This document shows, piece by piece, positions 32,226 through 41,821 of a DNA stretch of 64,000 bases. Location of the stretch: assembly GCF_003112695.1 (NCBI RefSeq), contig NZ_BFBP01000002.1, forward strand, positions 361,691 through 425,690, in the 5' to 3' direction. The DNA comes from Azospira sp. I13. GTDB taxonomy: Bacteria; Pseudomonadota; Gammaproteobacteria; Burkholderiales; Rhodocyclaceae. The first letter of the stretch is position 1. Every line of letters begins with the position of its first letter. Position numbers and translations under genes: made by a program. The notes under the pieces are model-generated. The model ran no database searches. It had not been told where the DNA came from and saw only the letters and a list, made by a program, of their open reading frames with translations.

Positions 32226-33641
32226 ATGAGCCTTGCCGCCCTCGCCTCTCGCGCAACCCACCCGTCCCACACCGCTGCTCTCGCCCACCATGGCCAGCCT
32301 CACCGCACGGCCCCGGCCTCCGATGCCCCCTACTGGGACGAGCAGCTGGAAACCCAGCCCCGGGCAGATTGGGAGGCCCTCAAGCTGGAATTGCTGAAGC
32401 GCCACCTGCACCATGCCTACGAGGGCTCGCCCTATTACCGCGCTACCTGGGATGCCGCCGGCCTGCACCCGGACCAGGTGAAGACCCTGGAAGACCTGCG
32501 CCGCTTCCCCTTCATCGACAAGCAGATCATCCGCGAACGGCAGCTGGCCGTACCGCCCTTTGGCGACCTGGTGGCGGTGCCGGAACGGGACATCGTCTAC
32601 ATTTCCGCCTCCAGCGGCTCCACCGGCGTACCCACCGCCTCCCCCTTCACCGCTGCCGATTTCGACGACTGGATGGACTACGAGGCGCGCCAGTTCTGGT
32701 CCTCCGGCCTGCGCCCGGAAGACCGTTACTGCCATTCCCTGAATTTCTCCCTCTTCGTCGGCGGCCCCTGCGTGCTGGGGGCCCAGAAGCTGGGCGCCCT
32801 CTCCATCCACGCCGGCACCGTGCCTTCGGAGCGGCTGCTGACCATCGCCCGCCAGTTCCAGGCCACCGCCATCTGGACCACGCCTTCCTACGCCTGGTAT
32901 CTGGGGGAAACTGCCCTCAAGGAAGGTATCGACCCGAAGAAGGACCTGGCCATCAAGCGCATTTTCGTGGCCGGCGAACCCGGGGGCTCCATCCCCGAAA
33001 CCCGCAAGCGCATCGAAGATCTCTGGGGCGCCTCGGTCTATGACTATTACGGGCTCTCCGACATCTTCGGCTCCTGCGCCGGCATGTGCGAGGAGAAGGA
33101 CGGTCTGCACTGGGCCGAAGACCACATCCTGGTGGAAGTGCTGGACCCGGAAACCGGCGAACCGGTAGCCGAAGGCGAACGGGGCGAAATGGTGCTGACA
33201 ACCTTGAAGAAGACCGCCCGGCCGATGATCCGCTTCCGCACCGGCGACATCGTCTCCTTCACCTCCGACCCCTGCGCCTGCGGCCGCACCTCCATCCGCC
33301 TCAAAGGCGTCCATGGCCGGCTCGACGACATGATCATCATCAAGGGGGTGAATCTCTTCCCAAGCGACGTGGAAGCCATCGCCCGCAAGGACCACGACCT
33401 GACCGGCGAATACAAGCTGGTCATCGAGCGCATCAACCACCTGGACCATCTGACGGTGGAAGTGGAGCGCAGCGCCGCCTTCCAGGGCGACGACGGAGAA
33501 CTGGCCCTGCGCTTTGCCCGGCACCTCAAATCGGTGACCGGCGTGCAGCCGGCGGTGACCATCCTGCCGCCGGACACCCTGCCCCGGGCCACCCACAAGG
33601 CCAAGCGGGTGGAAGACCGCCGCACCGGCGTCTGGGCCTGA
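32226..33641 (+). CDS. Phenylacetate-CoA ligase family protein (PaaK-like)
   Basis: An ANL-superfamily adenylate-forming ligase of the PaaK clade, 471 residues, with an N-terminal extension of about 35. The ATP P-loop is SASSGSTGVPT, the A5-like motif is YYGLSDIFGS, then RPMIRFRTGDIVSF, and the PaaK C-terminal domain CGRTSIRLKGVHGRLDDMIIIKGVNLFPSDVE. Such enzymes activate aryl-acetic or other aromatic acids to CoA thioesters. No paaABCDE or other phenylacetate genes are adjacent, so the true substrate is open. It is inserted between two ABC permeases on the opposite strand. The start at 32226 has GGAG 13 bases away. Confidence 0.9.
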   Translation: MSLAALASRATHPSHTAALAHHGQPHRTAPASDAPYWDEQLETQPRADWEALKLELLKRHLHHAYEGSPYYRATWDAAGLHPDQVKTLEDLRRFPFIDKQIIRERQLAVPPFGDLVAVPERDIVYISASSGSTGVPTASPFTAADFDDWMDYEARQFWSSGLRPEDRYCHSLNFSLFVGGPCVLGAQKLGALSIHAGTVPSERLLTIARQFQATAIWTTPSYAWYLGETALKEGIDPKKDLAIKRIFVAGEPGGSIPETRKRIEDLWGASVYDYYGLSDIFGSCAGMCEEKDGLHWAEDHILVEVLDPETGEPVAEGERGEMVLTTLKKTARPMIRFRTGDIVSFTSDPCACGRTSIRLKGVHGRLDDMIIIKGVNLFPSDVEAIARKDHDLTGEYKLVIERINHLDHLTVEVERSAAFQGDDGELALRFARHLKSVTGVQPAVTILPPDTLPRATHKAKRVEDRRTGVWA

Positions 33642-33660
33642 GGCCGGGCGGCTCCCGCTG

Positions 33661-33816
33661 CCATCCCACGCCCATCCCACGCCCATCCCACGCCCATCCC
33701 ACGCCCATCCCACGCCCATCCCACGCCCATCCCACGCGACGTCCCACGCGACGTCCCACGCGACGTCCCACGCGACGCCCTCGCGACGCCCTCGCGACGC
33801 CCTCGCGACGCCCTCG
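33661..33816 (+). repeat. Three-block minisatellite (11/12/11-bp tandem repeats)
   Basis: Contiguous tandem arrays begin 20 bases after the paaK-like stop. Block A: CCCATCCCACG, about seven copies (33661-33736; the first lacks one base). Block B: CGACGTCCCACG, three copies (33737-33772). Block C: CGACGCCCTCG, four copies (33773-33816). Neighbouring units share most of their sequence, as if one repeat mutated and each variant expanded. It is open in several frames but has no coding character. Confidence 0.95.
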
Positions 33817-33817
33817 C

Positions 33818-33875
33818 GGTGATGCCGGCACGGCATCACCGCAAACAAAAGGGCAGCCCCCGGGCTGCCCTTTTT
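33818..33875 (+). terminator. Double hairpin with intrinsic terminator after the minisatellite
   Basis: The first hairpin is GGTGATGCCG gca CGGCATCACC (33818-33840). The second, GGGCAGCCC / GGGCTGCCC (33851-33870), with A before and TTTTT after, is a classical terminator of the paaK-like gene. The A run on its left also permits termination of the converging permease gene. Confidence 0.88.
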
Positions 33876-33899
33876 CATTTCCCTTGCTGCAACCCCGCC

Positions 33900-35060
33900 T
33901 CAAGCCACGCTGCGCAGCCCCTCCACAATGGCGATGCGGGCGGCCCGGCGGCTGGGGAACCAGGCGGCAATCAGCCCCACCCCTAAAGCGCAGCCAGCCT
34001 GCAGCAGCACCGTGTGGGCAGAGACGAAGAAAATCGGGAACAAGGTGCCCATGGCCTGGGCAAACGCCGCCGCCACGGGGAAGGTCAGGGCAATGCCCAG
34101 GCCGCCGCCGATCAGCGTAATGGCCACGGATTCGCCGAAGATCAGCCCCCGCACAAAACCCGGGCCAAAGCCCAGGGCCTTCAGGGTGGCGTATTCGGCG
34201 GTGCGCTCCCGCACCGTCATGGCCATGGTGTTGGCCATCACCGCCAGGATGATGGCGATGACCACGTAGGAAACGATGCGGATGGCCACCACGATGGCCT
34301 CAGTCATGGAAACGAAGGAGAGCTGGAAGGCCTTCTCCGTCTCGCTCAGGGTTTCGGCGGCGCTGTTGTGGAATTCCGCGTCAATGAGCCGGGAAATCTC
34401 CGCCGCCCGGTTGGGGTCGGCGATCTCCACCACATACACCCCCACCTGGTTCTGCCGCCGCGGGTAACGCACCTTCACCACTTCGTTCAGGTATTCCCAG
34501 TGGAAAATCATCTGGGAAACATCGGTCTTGGCCTCCCGCCCGGTGTAGATGCCGCGGATGACGAATTCCCAGGTGCCCGGGAAGATGGTGCCCTTCAACT
34601 GCACCACGTCCCCCACCTTGAAGCCGTACTGGGCCGCCAGCTTGCTGCCGACAATAGCCCCCTTGCGATCCCGGGCGAAGGCGGTGCGTTCATCGTCCCC
34701 CAGCAGGTATTCCGGGTAGAGGTCGAGATAGTTGGCATCCACCGCGAACTGGGGGAAAAAGTTCTTCGGCTCCTTGTAAATGCCGCCGAACCAGTTGGCC
34801 GTGGAAATGGCCTTCACCCCTTCAATCTGGCGAATCTTCTGCTTGTAGGTCAGGGGCAAGGGAAAGACCAGGGAAATCGCATTGCGCGTCACCAGCCGCG
34901 CATTGGAAGCCCCCTCCGCCCCCGCATACCAGGCATCCACCACCGTGGACAGCAGGCCAAACGCCAGCACCGCCACCGTCAGCCCCACCAGGGTGAGCAA
35001 GGTGCGCAGCTTGTGCCGGAAAGCGTTGCGAACGACGAGGTTGAGGAGGATGAAAAGCAC
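33900..35060 (-). CDS. FtsX/MacB-type ABC transporter permease
   Basis: A 386-residue permease: N-terminal helix (LRTLLTLVGLTVAVLAFGLLS), periplasmic MacB_PCD domain, and C-terminal helices with EYATLKALGFGPGFVRGLIFGES and WFPSRRAARIAIVEGLRSVA. GTG start, with GGAG six bases upstream. Neither an ATPase nor an adaptor is adjacent; the LolD-like ATPase and HlyD-type adaptor lie 7 kb away on the same strand. The upstream neighbour is an AT-rich foreign-looking gene, so the original operon seems to have been broken here. Confidence 0.9.
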   Translation of the reverse strand: MLFILLNLVVRNAFRHKLRTLLTLVGLTVAVLAFGLLSTVVDAWYAGAEGASNARLVTRNAISLVFPLPLTYKQKIRQIEGVKAISTANWFGGIYKEPKNFFPQFAVDANYLDLYPEYLLGDDERTAFARDRKGAIVGSKLAAQYGFKVGDVVQLKGTIFPGTWEFVIRGIYTGREAKTDVSQMIFHWEYLNEVVKVRYPRRQNQVGVYVVEIADPNRAAEISRLIDAEFHNSAAETLSETEKAFQLSFVSMTEAIVVAIRIVSYVVIAIILAVMANTMAMTVRERTAEYATLKALGFGPGFVRGLIFGESVAITLIGGGLGIALTFPVAAAFAQAMGTLFPIFFVSAHTVLLQAGCALGVGLIAAWFPSRRAARIAIVEGLRSVA

Positions 35061-35193
35061 GAGGGACTCCGGGAGAGGGAGTCATTATAAATTTGGGGAA
35101 AGAGTTTTCAGACCGCCGTCGCGAATAATGACTTCCGAATATTTCAGACACCGTAAAATAGCCATAAATCATCCAGTACTCGGAGAACTTACC

Positions 35194-36003
35194 GTGACCA
35201 CCTCCCCCAGGCTCGTTGCAAAAATTGAAACTGAAGAGCCATCATTACGCTTAGCAGTCCTCATTGACGCAGATAACGCACAAGCCGTCGTCATTGAAGG
35301 ACTTTTGGCTGAAATCGCTCGTTTTGGTGAAGCAACGGTGAAGCGAATTTACGGAGATTTTACAGCTTCAACCAGCGCATCCTGGAAAAAGGTATTGCAA
35401 AAATACGCTATCAAACCAGTTCAACAGTTTGCTTATACGACAGGAAAAAACGCTACCGACAGCACTCTAATCATTGATGCGATGGATTTACTCTATACGC
35501 GAAAATTCGACGGATTTTGCTTGGTCACTAGTGATAGCGATTTCACTGGTCTAGCAATGAGATTACGTGAGGAAGGGTTATCTGTCCTGGGTTTTGGGGA
35601 AAAGAAAACCCCTGATGCATTCCGCAATGCTTGTCACAAATTCATCTTTACTGAAGTACTACGTCCCTCTCCTCCTGCGGAACATTACCCCCCTCATGAC
35701 ATTGATGTGCAGATGCCTCCTTCCCAACCATCATCCGAGGCAACTTCTGACTCCAGGCAAGAGTTCCCTAAGCAATTTGTCCTCACAGCTCTAGAGCAGT
35801 CTATTGACGATAGCGGCTGGGCTCACCTAGGAACCTTTGGAAGTTATCTAACAAAGCTTCAGCCTGACTTCGACTCCCGACTCTATGGCTACAAAAAGCT
35901 ATCTGACTTAGTAAAAGCCAAAACAGACCTATTTGCTATTGAAGAGCGCCAAGCCTCTGGATCAAATCAGAAAATTCTTTATCTACGTGCGAAGGGAGCT
36001 TAA
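35194..36003 (+). CDS. AT-rich NYN-domain protein with OST-HTH domain (probable acquired gene)
   Basis: A LabA/DUF88-like NYN domain (about 15-155) has metal-binding acids in LIDADNAQA, DSTLIIDAMDLLYT and TSDSDFTGLAMRLREEG, and an OST-HTH/LOTUS domain forms the C-terminus (ALEQSIDDSGWAHLGTFGSYL to LYGYKKLSDLV). Predicted 269 residues from a GTG start with CGGAGAA six bases upstream; an ATG at 35128 would add 22 residues but precedes a likely -10 box (TAAAAT, 35154-35159). Base composition and codon use are clearly AT-richer than every neighbour, a sign of recent transfer. It converges on selO with only 18 bases between stops. Role unknown, perhaps RNA cleavage. Confidence 0.88.
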   Translation: MTTSPRLVAKIETEEPSLRLAVLIDADNAQAVVIEGLLAEIARFGEATVKRIYGDFTASTSASWKKVLQKYAIKPVQQFAYTTGKNATDSTLIIDAMDLLYTRKFDGFCLVTSDSDFTGLAMRLREEGLSVLGFGEKKTPDAFRNACHKFIFTEVLRPSPPAEHYPPHDIDVQMPPSQPSSEATSDSRQEFPKQFVLTALEQSIDDSGWAHLGTFGSYLTKLQPDFDSRLYGYKKLSDLVKAKTDLFAIEERQASGSNQKILYLRAKGA

Positions 36004-36021
36004 GCTCCTCAGGGCGTCCGC

Positions 36022-37530
36022 TCACGTCCCACAAAACGTCTGAAACGTCCGCATGAATTCCCGGGGCGCCGGTTCTGCCAGATCGGCATAGCGGGGCTGT
36101 TCCCGGCAGGGCTCGGCCAGGGCGCCGAGCAGGCGGTGGAAGGGAGTCAGGTCCCCTTGTTCAGCGGCATCCAGGGCTGCCTCCACCTGATGGTTGCGGG
36201 GCATGAGCCAGGGATTGGTCTGGGCCATGGCGGCGGTCCGAGTGGCCCGAGTGGTTCCACTTGCTCCGGCCTCGTCGCCCGCCCTGTCCGCTGCGGCGCA
36301 GTGCTGACGCCAGCGTTGCAGCCAAGCATCCAGGGCGGCGCCATCGGCGAACAAACTGCTTAGCCGCCCCTCTTCACCTGCGGCGGCCTCTCCCAGATAA
36401 CGCCAGGCCAGGGTGAAATCCACGGACTGGGCCTGGAGCAATTCCAGCCAGTCTTCGGCCAGGGCGGCATCCGCTTCCGTCAGGGGCGGCAGGCCCAGTT
36501 TGGCGCCCATTTCCTTCAGCCAGTGTTGGCGATAACGCTCGGAAAATACCTGAATGGATGCGGTGGCCCGGGCGACGGCCCGTTCTGTGTTGTCGTCGAT
36601 GAGGGGCAGCAGGGTTTCGGCGAAGCGGGCCAGATTCCAGGCGGCGATGTCCGGCTGGTGGTGGTAGGCGTAGCGGCCCTGGCGGTCGATGGCGCTGAAG
36701 ACGGTGGCTGGGTCGTAGGCTTCCATGAAGGCGCAGGGGCCGTAGTCGATGGTTTCCCCGGCGATGCTCATGTTGTCGGTGTTCATGACGCCGTGGATGA
36801 AGCCCACGGCCATCCATTGGGCCACCAGGGAGGACTGCCTTGCGGCCACGGCGCGCAGCAGTTCCAAGTAGGGGTTATCCGCTCCTGCCAGTTCCGGGTA
36901 GTGACGGGCGATGGCGTAGTCGGCCAGGCGCCGTACCTGATCTGGGCCGGCGTGGGCGGCGAAGAACTCGAAGGTGCCGACCCGCAGGTGGCTGTCGGCC
37001 ACCCGGGTGAGGATGGCGCCGGGCAGGGGGCGCTCCCGCCGCACCTGCTCGCCGGTGGCCACCACGGCCAAGGCCCGGGTGGTGGGAATGCCCAGGGCGT
37101 GCATGGCTTCGCCGATCAGCACCTCCCGCAGCATGGGGCCGACCGCGGCCTTGCCATCACCGCGGCGGGAGAAGGGCGTGGGGCCCGAGCCCTTGAAGGC
37201 AATGTCGCGGCGGCGCCCCTGGCCGTCGATCACCTCCCCCAGCAGCAGCGCCCGGCCATCGCCCAGCTGGGGCGAGAACTGACCGAACTGGTGGCCGGCG
37301 TAGGCCTGGGCGATGGGGCTGGCGCCTTCGGGCAGGGTGTTGCCGGAGAACAGGGCGGCCAGGTCATCCGGCGTGGCGTCCGCCAGGGGCAGGCCCAGTT
37401 CCCGGGCCAGGCTGGGGTTGAAGTGCAGCAGCCGGGGTGCGGGGGCGGCGGCCGGCTGCCAGGGCACGGCAAAGCCGGGCAGGTCCCGGGCGTAGGTGTT
37501 ATCGAAGGGAAAAGAGAGGGGGGCAGGCAT
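36022..37530 (-). CDS. selO: Protein adenylyltransferase SelO (YdiU)
   Basis: A pseudokinase-fold enzyme that transfers AMP from ATP to Ser/Thr/Tyr of redox proteins. The 502 residues cover the whole family length. Key parts are DIAFKGSGPTPFSRRGDGKAAVGPMLREVL (nucleotide-binding Lys/Arg), GVMNTDNMSIAGETIDYGPCAF (Asn and Asp metal ligands), and the conserved C-terminal FCGT, where the Cys takes the place of selenocysteine in animal SelO. The ATG at 37530 gives MPAPLSFPFDNTYARDLPGF, the normal start; the upstream open frame is not homologous. A strong hairpin at 37550-37575 lies in its leader. Confidence 0.95.
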   Translation of the reverse strand: MPAPLSFPFDNTYARDLPGFAVPWQPAAAPAPRLLHFNPSLARELGLPLADATPDDLAALFSGNTLPEGASPIAQAYAGHQFGQFSPQLGDGRALLLGEVIDGQGRRRDIAFKGSGPTPFSRRGDGKAAVGPMLREVLIGEAMHALGIPTTRALAVVATGEQVRRERPLPGAILTRVADSHLRVGTFEFFAAHAGPDQVRRLADYAIARHYPELAGADNPYLELLRAVAARQSSLVAQWMAVGFIHGVMNTDNMSIAGETIDYGPCAFMEAYDPATVFSAIDRQGRYAYHHQPDIAAWNLARFAETLLPLIDDNTERAVARATASIQVFSERYRQHWLKEMGAKLGLPPLTEADAALAEDWLELLQAQSVDFTLAWRYLGEAAAGEEGRLSSLFADGAALDAWLQRWRQHCAAADRAGDEAGASGTTRATRTAAMAQTNPWLMPRNHQVEAALDAAEQGDLTPFHRLLGALAEPCREQPRYADLAEPAPREFMRTFQTFCGT

Positions 37531-37880
37531 GGGGCGGAGGGATGGGATTGAGGCGACACCCGCTGGGGTCGCCTCAAGTAGAGCCACTCCGGCGGCGAAA
37601 GGTTCTCCCGGCCTGACAAAAAAGAGGGGCGCAGCCCGCACCAGGCCACGCCCCCGCCGGGGAGGAAACAAGACTTCAATCCCACTACGACTGCGTTGCT
37701 GCCAGCCCCGGCCGTGCCTCGCTAGCGGACGGCACGGCCGGGTCGGCAACCGTTCCTGCTAACCGCCAGGAGCGGTCACAGGATGGAGCGAAGCGGTCCT
37801 GGCTAGGCGTGCCGCCGCAGACAGTACTTGTCGTACGGCAAGGCGGCGCAACGACGCCAGGACCATGCTGTGGCCGCTGC
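37531..37880. other. aldA-selO intergenic region with two strong hairpins
   Basis: A 350-base region without a gene. 37550-37575 is an 11-12-bp stem (GAGGCGAC-CCC / GGG-GTCGCCTC) 20 bases before the selO start, in its leader. 37707-37742 has perfect 12-bp arms CCCGGCCGTGCC / GGCACGGCCGGG around a 12-base loop with the palindrome GCTAGC. Neither has a T tract. The second could mark the 3' end of the aldehyde dehydrogenase mRNA. Confidence 0.65.
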
Positions 37881-39401
<1,521 letters not shown>

Positions 39402-39465
39402 GGTGTCTCCTTGCGTTTTTATGGGGATCAAACTCGGCTCCAGGAAGGGAGCACGGCTTCTCTTT

Positions 39466-39482
39466 ATCAAGGGCCGTGCCAG
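39466..39482 (-). promoter_or_regulatory. sigma-54 promoter of the aldehyde dehydrogenase gene
   Basis: Read on the minus strand, CTGGCACGGCCCTTGAT fits the -24/-12 consensus YTGGCACG-N4-TTGCW at all but one position (TTGAT for TTGCW). Transcription would start about 55 bases before the ATG. The adjacent bacterial enhancer-binding activator makes a sigma-54 promoter expected. Confidence 0.75.
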
Positions 39483-39553
39483 GCCCCAGAAAACAACGCA
39501 ACCCGTTGATTTGACAACAAACACCCACCGCCACCGACTGCACCGCCCCACCC

Positions 39554-39598
39554 GGCGGGACGTCCCGCCACGCCACACCTGTCCCAAAACGGGACAGG
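39554..39598. promoter_or_regulatory. Tandem palindromic upstream activating sites (AcoR-type)
   Basis: GGCGGGACGTCCCGCC (39554-39569) is a perfect 16-bp palindrome. CCTGTCCC-AAAAC-GGGACAGG (39578-39598) is an inverted repeat with 8-bp arms. Both are built from GTCCC/GGGAC. They lie 70-115 bases upstream of the sigma-54 element of the aldehyde dehydrogenase promoter, typical for enhancer sites, and just behind the activator's own promoter. Confidence 0.7.
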
Positions 39599-39633
39599 TT
39601 GACCGCCCCCGGCGGGGAATCCCGGGGAAAGCA

Positions 39634-39661
39634 TTGCAGCCGGATTACAGAGGTCTATACT
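39634..39661 (+). promoter_or_regulatory. sigma-70 promoter of the acoR-like gene
   Basis: TTGCAG (39634-39639) and TATACT (39656-39661) with a 16-base spacer, 50 bases before the ATG and 36 bases from the nearer palindrome, so autoregulation is possible. Confidence 0.65.
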
Positions 39662-39711
39662 CGCCGGACCAAGTCATCCGACCCGCCAGAGGCCGGAGCG
39701 AAGGAGACAAA

Positions 39712-41685
39712 ATGATTCATCCGCACCCCCATGCCGGCGGCCCCCTGCTGCGCCAGGCCCGGCGCCTCTTTCTCGAGCGGGGAGAGATTCCCCCGGGCCT
39801 GGTGGACGAGCGCCTCGTCCGTTCCTGGCAACGCAGTCAGGGCGCCGGCCTGGCCCCGGTGGGCCGCAACCCGGATACGCCCCGCCTCTCCGACCAGCAT
39901 TTGCGCCAGGCCCTGGAGCGCCACCAGGAATTCGTTGCCCACGCCCAGCCGGTCATGGAATACCTCTACGCCCAGGTCCAGGCCTCCCACAGCATGGTGA
40001 TCCTGGCCGACAACCGGGGGCTGCTGGTCCATGCCCTGGGCGACCCGGACTTTCTCGGCAAGGCCGAGCGGGTGGCCCTGGCCCCCGGCGCCTCCTGGCA
40101 CGAGCAGCACCGGGGCACCAACGCCATCGGCACCGCCCTGGCCGAAGGCGCAGCGGTGGAAATCCACGGCGCCGAGCACTTTCTCGAGCGCAACGGCTTT
40201 CTCACCTGTGCCGCCGCCCCCATCCTCTCCCCCGAGGGCCAGCTCCTGGGCGCCCTGGACATCTCCGGCGACCACCGCAGCCACCACCCCCACACCCAGG
40301 GCCTGGTGCGCACCGCCGCCCAGATGATCGAAAACCGCCTGCTGCTCTCGCGCCACCGGCGCGGCACCCTGCTCCATCTGCATCCCCGGGCCGAAGGCAT
40401 CGGCACCGTGGCCGAAGGCGTGGTGGCCCTCTCCGAAGACGGCTGGATCATCGGCGCCAACCGGGCCGCCCTCCACCTCCTCGGGCTCCAGGCCGCCGAT
40501 CTGGGCGCCACGCCCCTCAGCCGGGTGCTCGACAGCCGCATCGAGGACCTGCTGGACTGGGGCCGCCGCCATCAACAACAGGCGCTCCTGCTCAACACCC
40601 GCAAGGGCGAGCGGCTGTTCGCCCAGATTCACGCAGGGCGGCCGGCCATCAGCACCCCCCGCCCCGCTATCCACACCGCCCCCGCCTCCGCCCGGACGGC
40701 AGACGATGCCCTGGGCCGCCTGGACACCGGCGACCTGCGCCTGAAAGCCGCCCTGGACAAGGCCCGCAAGGTGGCGGGCAAACCCATTCCCCTGCTGCTG
40801 CACGGTGAATCCGGCGTGGGCAAGGAACTGCTGGCCCAGGCCATCCACCACTGCGGCCCGCGGCGGAAGGCGCCCTTTGTCGCGGTGAACTGCGCGGCCC
40901 TACCGGAAAACCTGATCGAGGCCGAACTCTTCGGCTACAGCCCCGGCGCCTTCACCGGCGCCCGCAAGGAAGGCAGCCCCGGCCGCCTGCGCGAAGCCCA
41001 TGGCGGCACCCTGTTCCTGGACGAGATCGGCGACATGCCCCTGGCCCTGCAAAGCCGACTGCTGCGGGTGTTGCAGGAACGGGAGGTGACGCCCCTGGGC
41101 GGCGGCAAGCCGGTAGCGGTGGATTTTTCCCTCATCTGCGCCACCCATCGCCCCCTGCGCCAGGAGGTGGAGGCCGGCCGCTTCCGCGCCGACCTGTATT
41201 ACCGCCTCAACGGCCTCACCCTGACCCTGCCGGCCCTGCGGGAGCGCAGCGACTTCGCCGCCCTGGTGGCCCGGCTGCTACGGGAAATGGCACCGCAACA
41301 GCAGCTGGCCCTGGCCCCGGCGGTCGCCCGGGCCTTCGCCGACTATGCCTGGCCGGGCAACCTGCGCCAGCTGGCCAACGCCCTGCGCACAGCCACGGCC
41401 CTGCTGGATGACGGGGAGGAAATCATCGACTGGGGCCATTTGCCGGACGACCTGGCCGAGGAGCTACGGGCCCCGGCCATGACCTCGGCTGCGGCTGCGC
41501 GCGGTGCCGAGACAACGGCGGACACCACTGCGGCCATGCCCGCCCCGGACAATCTGCGCCAGCTCTCCCACCAGGCCATCCAGCGAGCTGTGGCCCTGGC
41601 TCAAGGGAATATGTCGGAAGCGGCGCGGCGCCTGGGCATCAGCCGCAATACCCTGTACCGCAAACTGAAGGAAGTGGCGGGCTAG
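39712..41685 (+). CDS. AcoR-type sigma-54-dependent transcriptional activator
   Basis: A 657-residue bacterial enhancer-binding protein. Order: N-terminal GAF-like sensory domain (about 70-185), PAS-like region (about 215-300), AAA+ core (about 340-570) with Walker A GESGVGKE and the sigma-54-contacting GAFTGA loop, then a Fis-type HTH at the C-terminus (MSEAARRLGISRNTLYRKLKEV). This architecture is that of AcoR/MopR-like regulators responding to acetoin, aldehydes or alcohols. AAGGAGA precedes the ATG. It is divergent from the aldehyde dehydrogenase, its probable target. Confidence 0.93.
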   Translation: MIHPHPHAGGPLLRQARRLFLERGEIPPGLVDERLVRSWQRSQGAGLAPVGRNPDTPRLSDQHLRQALERHQEFVAHAQPVMEYLYAQVQASHSMVILADNRGLLVHALGDPDFLGKAERVALAPGASWHEQHRGTNAIGTALAEGAAVEIHGAEHFLERNGFLTCAAAPILSPEGQLLGALDISGDHRSHHPHTQGLVRTAAQMIENRLLLSRHRRGTLLHLHPRAEGIGTVAEGVVALSEDGWIIGANRAALHLLGLQAADLGATPLSRVLDSRIEDLLDWGRRHQQQALLLNTRKGERLFAQIHAGRPAISTPRPAIHTAPASARTADDALGRLDTGDLRLKAALDKARKVAGKPIPLLLHGESGVGKELLAQAIHHCGPRRKAPFVAVNCAALPENLIEAELFGYSPGAFTGARKEGSPGRLREAHGGTLFLDEIGDMPLALQSRLLRVLQEREVTPLGGGKPVAVDFSLICATHRPLRQEVEAGRFRADLYYRLNGLTLTLPALRERSDFAALVARLLREMAPQQQLALAPAVARAFADYAWPGNLRQLANALRTATALLDDGEEIIDWGHLPDDLAEELRAPAMTSAAAARGAETTADTTAAMPAPDNLRQLSHQAIQRAVALAQGNMSEAARRLGISRNTLYRKLKEVAG

Positions 41686-41821
41686 ACGCCCCCTCACCCC
41701 GGCATAAGGCTGGAAACCAATAGGGACGGGCCTCGCCACCAGGTATCGGGTGGAGAAGCCCGTCCCTATTGCCTCCCAGGGCATCGGTCCAGGGCGGTTA
41801 AGACTCCGGCGTTATGGCGAT

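Noticed and set aside
33661-33816. CRISPR array
   Set aside because: Units are 11-12 bp and directly adjacent, with no spacers, no repeat of 23-37 bp and no cas genes, so it is a minisatellite.
32205-33903. Long open frames on both strands through the minisatellite and the PaaK-like gene (for example Gly-Met-Trp-rich repeats)
   Set aside because: They arise because the GC-rich tandem repeat lacks stops in several frames. They have no ribosome-binding sites, and the PaaK-like frame is the one with homology.
34882-35193. N-terminal extension of the AT-rich NYN protein
   Set aside because: The upstream part overlaps the start of the divergent permease gene in antisense, changes base composition, and lies before a likely -10 box. 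The GTG at 35194 has a good ribosome-binding site.
37707-37742. Attachment site or inverted terminal repeat of a mobile element
   Set aside because: The arms are only 12 bases apart and there is no integrase, transposase or target duplication; it is better read as an RNA hairpin.
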